From an uncultured Muribaculaceae bacterium (GTDB lineage Bacteria; Bacteroidota; Bacteroidia; Bacteroidales; Muribaculaceae), in NCBI GenBank assembly GCA_905209725.1, contig CAJLTZ010000066.1:1-14163 (forward strand): a DNA stretch of 14,163 nucleotides, written 5' to 3'. Below the pieces are notes generated by a model. That model worked only from the letters and a program-made list of their open reading frames with translations. It ran no database searches and was not told the origin of the DNA. How positions within the stretch are numbered: position 1 is the first letter of the stretch; each line of letters opens with the position of its first letter. Both the position numbers and the translations under genes were made by a program. Below, one piece after another: positions 13,961-14,163 of the stretch.

Positions 13961-13980
13961 GGGAGACGTCCTCGTCTCCC
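13961..13980. repeat. Perfect 8-bp hairpin GGGAGACG/CGTCTCCC
   Basis: GGGAGACG (13961-13968), loop TCCT, CGTCTCCC (13973-13980). The sequence after it (ATATAAAAAC) is A-rich on the plus strand, and no T tract follows on the minus strand either, so termination is not obvious. It marks the right end of the repeat-dense element. Confidence 0.75.
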
Positions 13981-14072
13981 ATATAAAAACTGAAAATGCC
14001 TTATTATTAATCGGAGTGAGGCAAACGAACCAAACTGAACAAAATGAACTCAGACATTTCCGTATAATATAT

Positions 14073-14163
14073 TTAACTTTCCTCTAAAACGTATTTGTCA
14101 ACATCATTCAGGAATAGCATCAAAAAAGGCAAAGTCTGCCACATTTTCTGACATACGGGCATA
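14073..14163 (-). CDS. Possible C-terminus of a gene cut by the window edge
   Basis: Two minus-strand frames are open to the edge. One runs to a TAA at 14073-14075, with a protein-like end NDVDKYVLEES. The other runs to a TGA at 14104-14106, ending ADFAFFDAIPE. The two overlap by about 60 bp and I cannot tell which, if either, is coding. I recognise no family. Between 13981 and 14072 I see only A/T-rich sequence with no convincing gene or promoter. Confidence 0.2.
   Translation of the reverse strand, partial: MPVCQKMWQTLPFLMLFLNDVDKYVLEES

Noticed and set aside
13694..13982. Minus-strand ORFs of 73 and 78 codons across the repeat element
   Set aside because: The translations are proline/serine-rich products of the repeats and hairpins, and they overlap the end of the AAA+ gene. 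No start context or family is recognisable.

Overview
The window comes from a Bacteroidales genome of moderate GC content, most likely a Muribaculaceae-like gut commensal. Three things point there: protein families (AAEx-type putative transporter, long RelA/SpoT protein followed by a lipoprotein, DAHP synthase fused to chorismate mutase), starts without convincing Shine-Dalgarno sequences, and repeated Bacteroidetes-type promoters (TTTG-N19/20-TAnnTTTG). The placement is inference; no 16S or other phylogenetic marker was tested.

Left part (67-4229, all minus strand): a small lipoprotein, a 737-aa RelA/SpoT homologue whose hydrolase site is visibly destroyed while the synthetase site is intact, and a membrane-anchored alpha/beta hydrolase. 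Then comes a plus-strand run: tRNA-His with its own promoter and terminator, a two-half AspT/AAEx-type transporter with central RCK_C domains, and type B ribosomal protein L31. A strong bidirectional terminator separates these from the convergent minus-strand pair def -> ettA (peptide deformylase and the ABC-F translation factor EttA). Divergent from def is the gene for bifunctional DAHP synthase/chorismate mutase, whose -7 box lies so close to the ATG that the mRNA may be leaderless. Up to about 10.36 kb this is housekeeping DNA: stringent response, translation, aromatic amino acid synthesis.

Right part (10361-14163) is the accessory-looking section. A WYL-domain regulator (minus) and an AAA+ ATPase carrying N-terminal winged-helix-like modules (plus) are divergently arranged around a 225-bp control region. 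That region has two perfect interrupted palindromes, each with a 7-bp spacer: one overlaps the WYL promoter's -33 box, the other sits where the ATPase promoter's -33 box should be. Downstream of the WYL gene, on the same strand, is a 141-aa single-TM ORF that is either a small membrane protein or the C-terminal remnant of a transporter. After the ATPase lies a 175-bp repeat element (tandem octamers, a nested 13-bp plus 8-bp stem-loop, three GTGCTCTGG copies, a terminal 8-bp hairpin), then a possible gene C-terminus cut by the window edge. The WYL/AAA+ pair with its operators is the best candidate for an undescribed regulated module; its function cannot be told from sequence.
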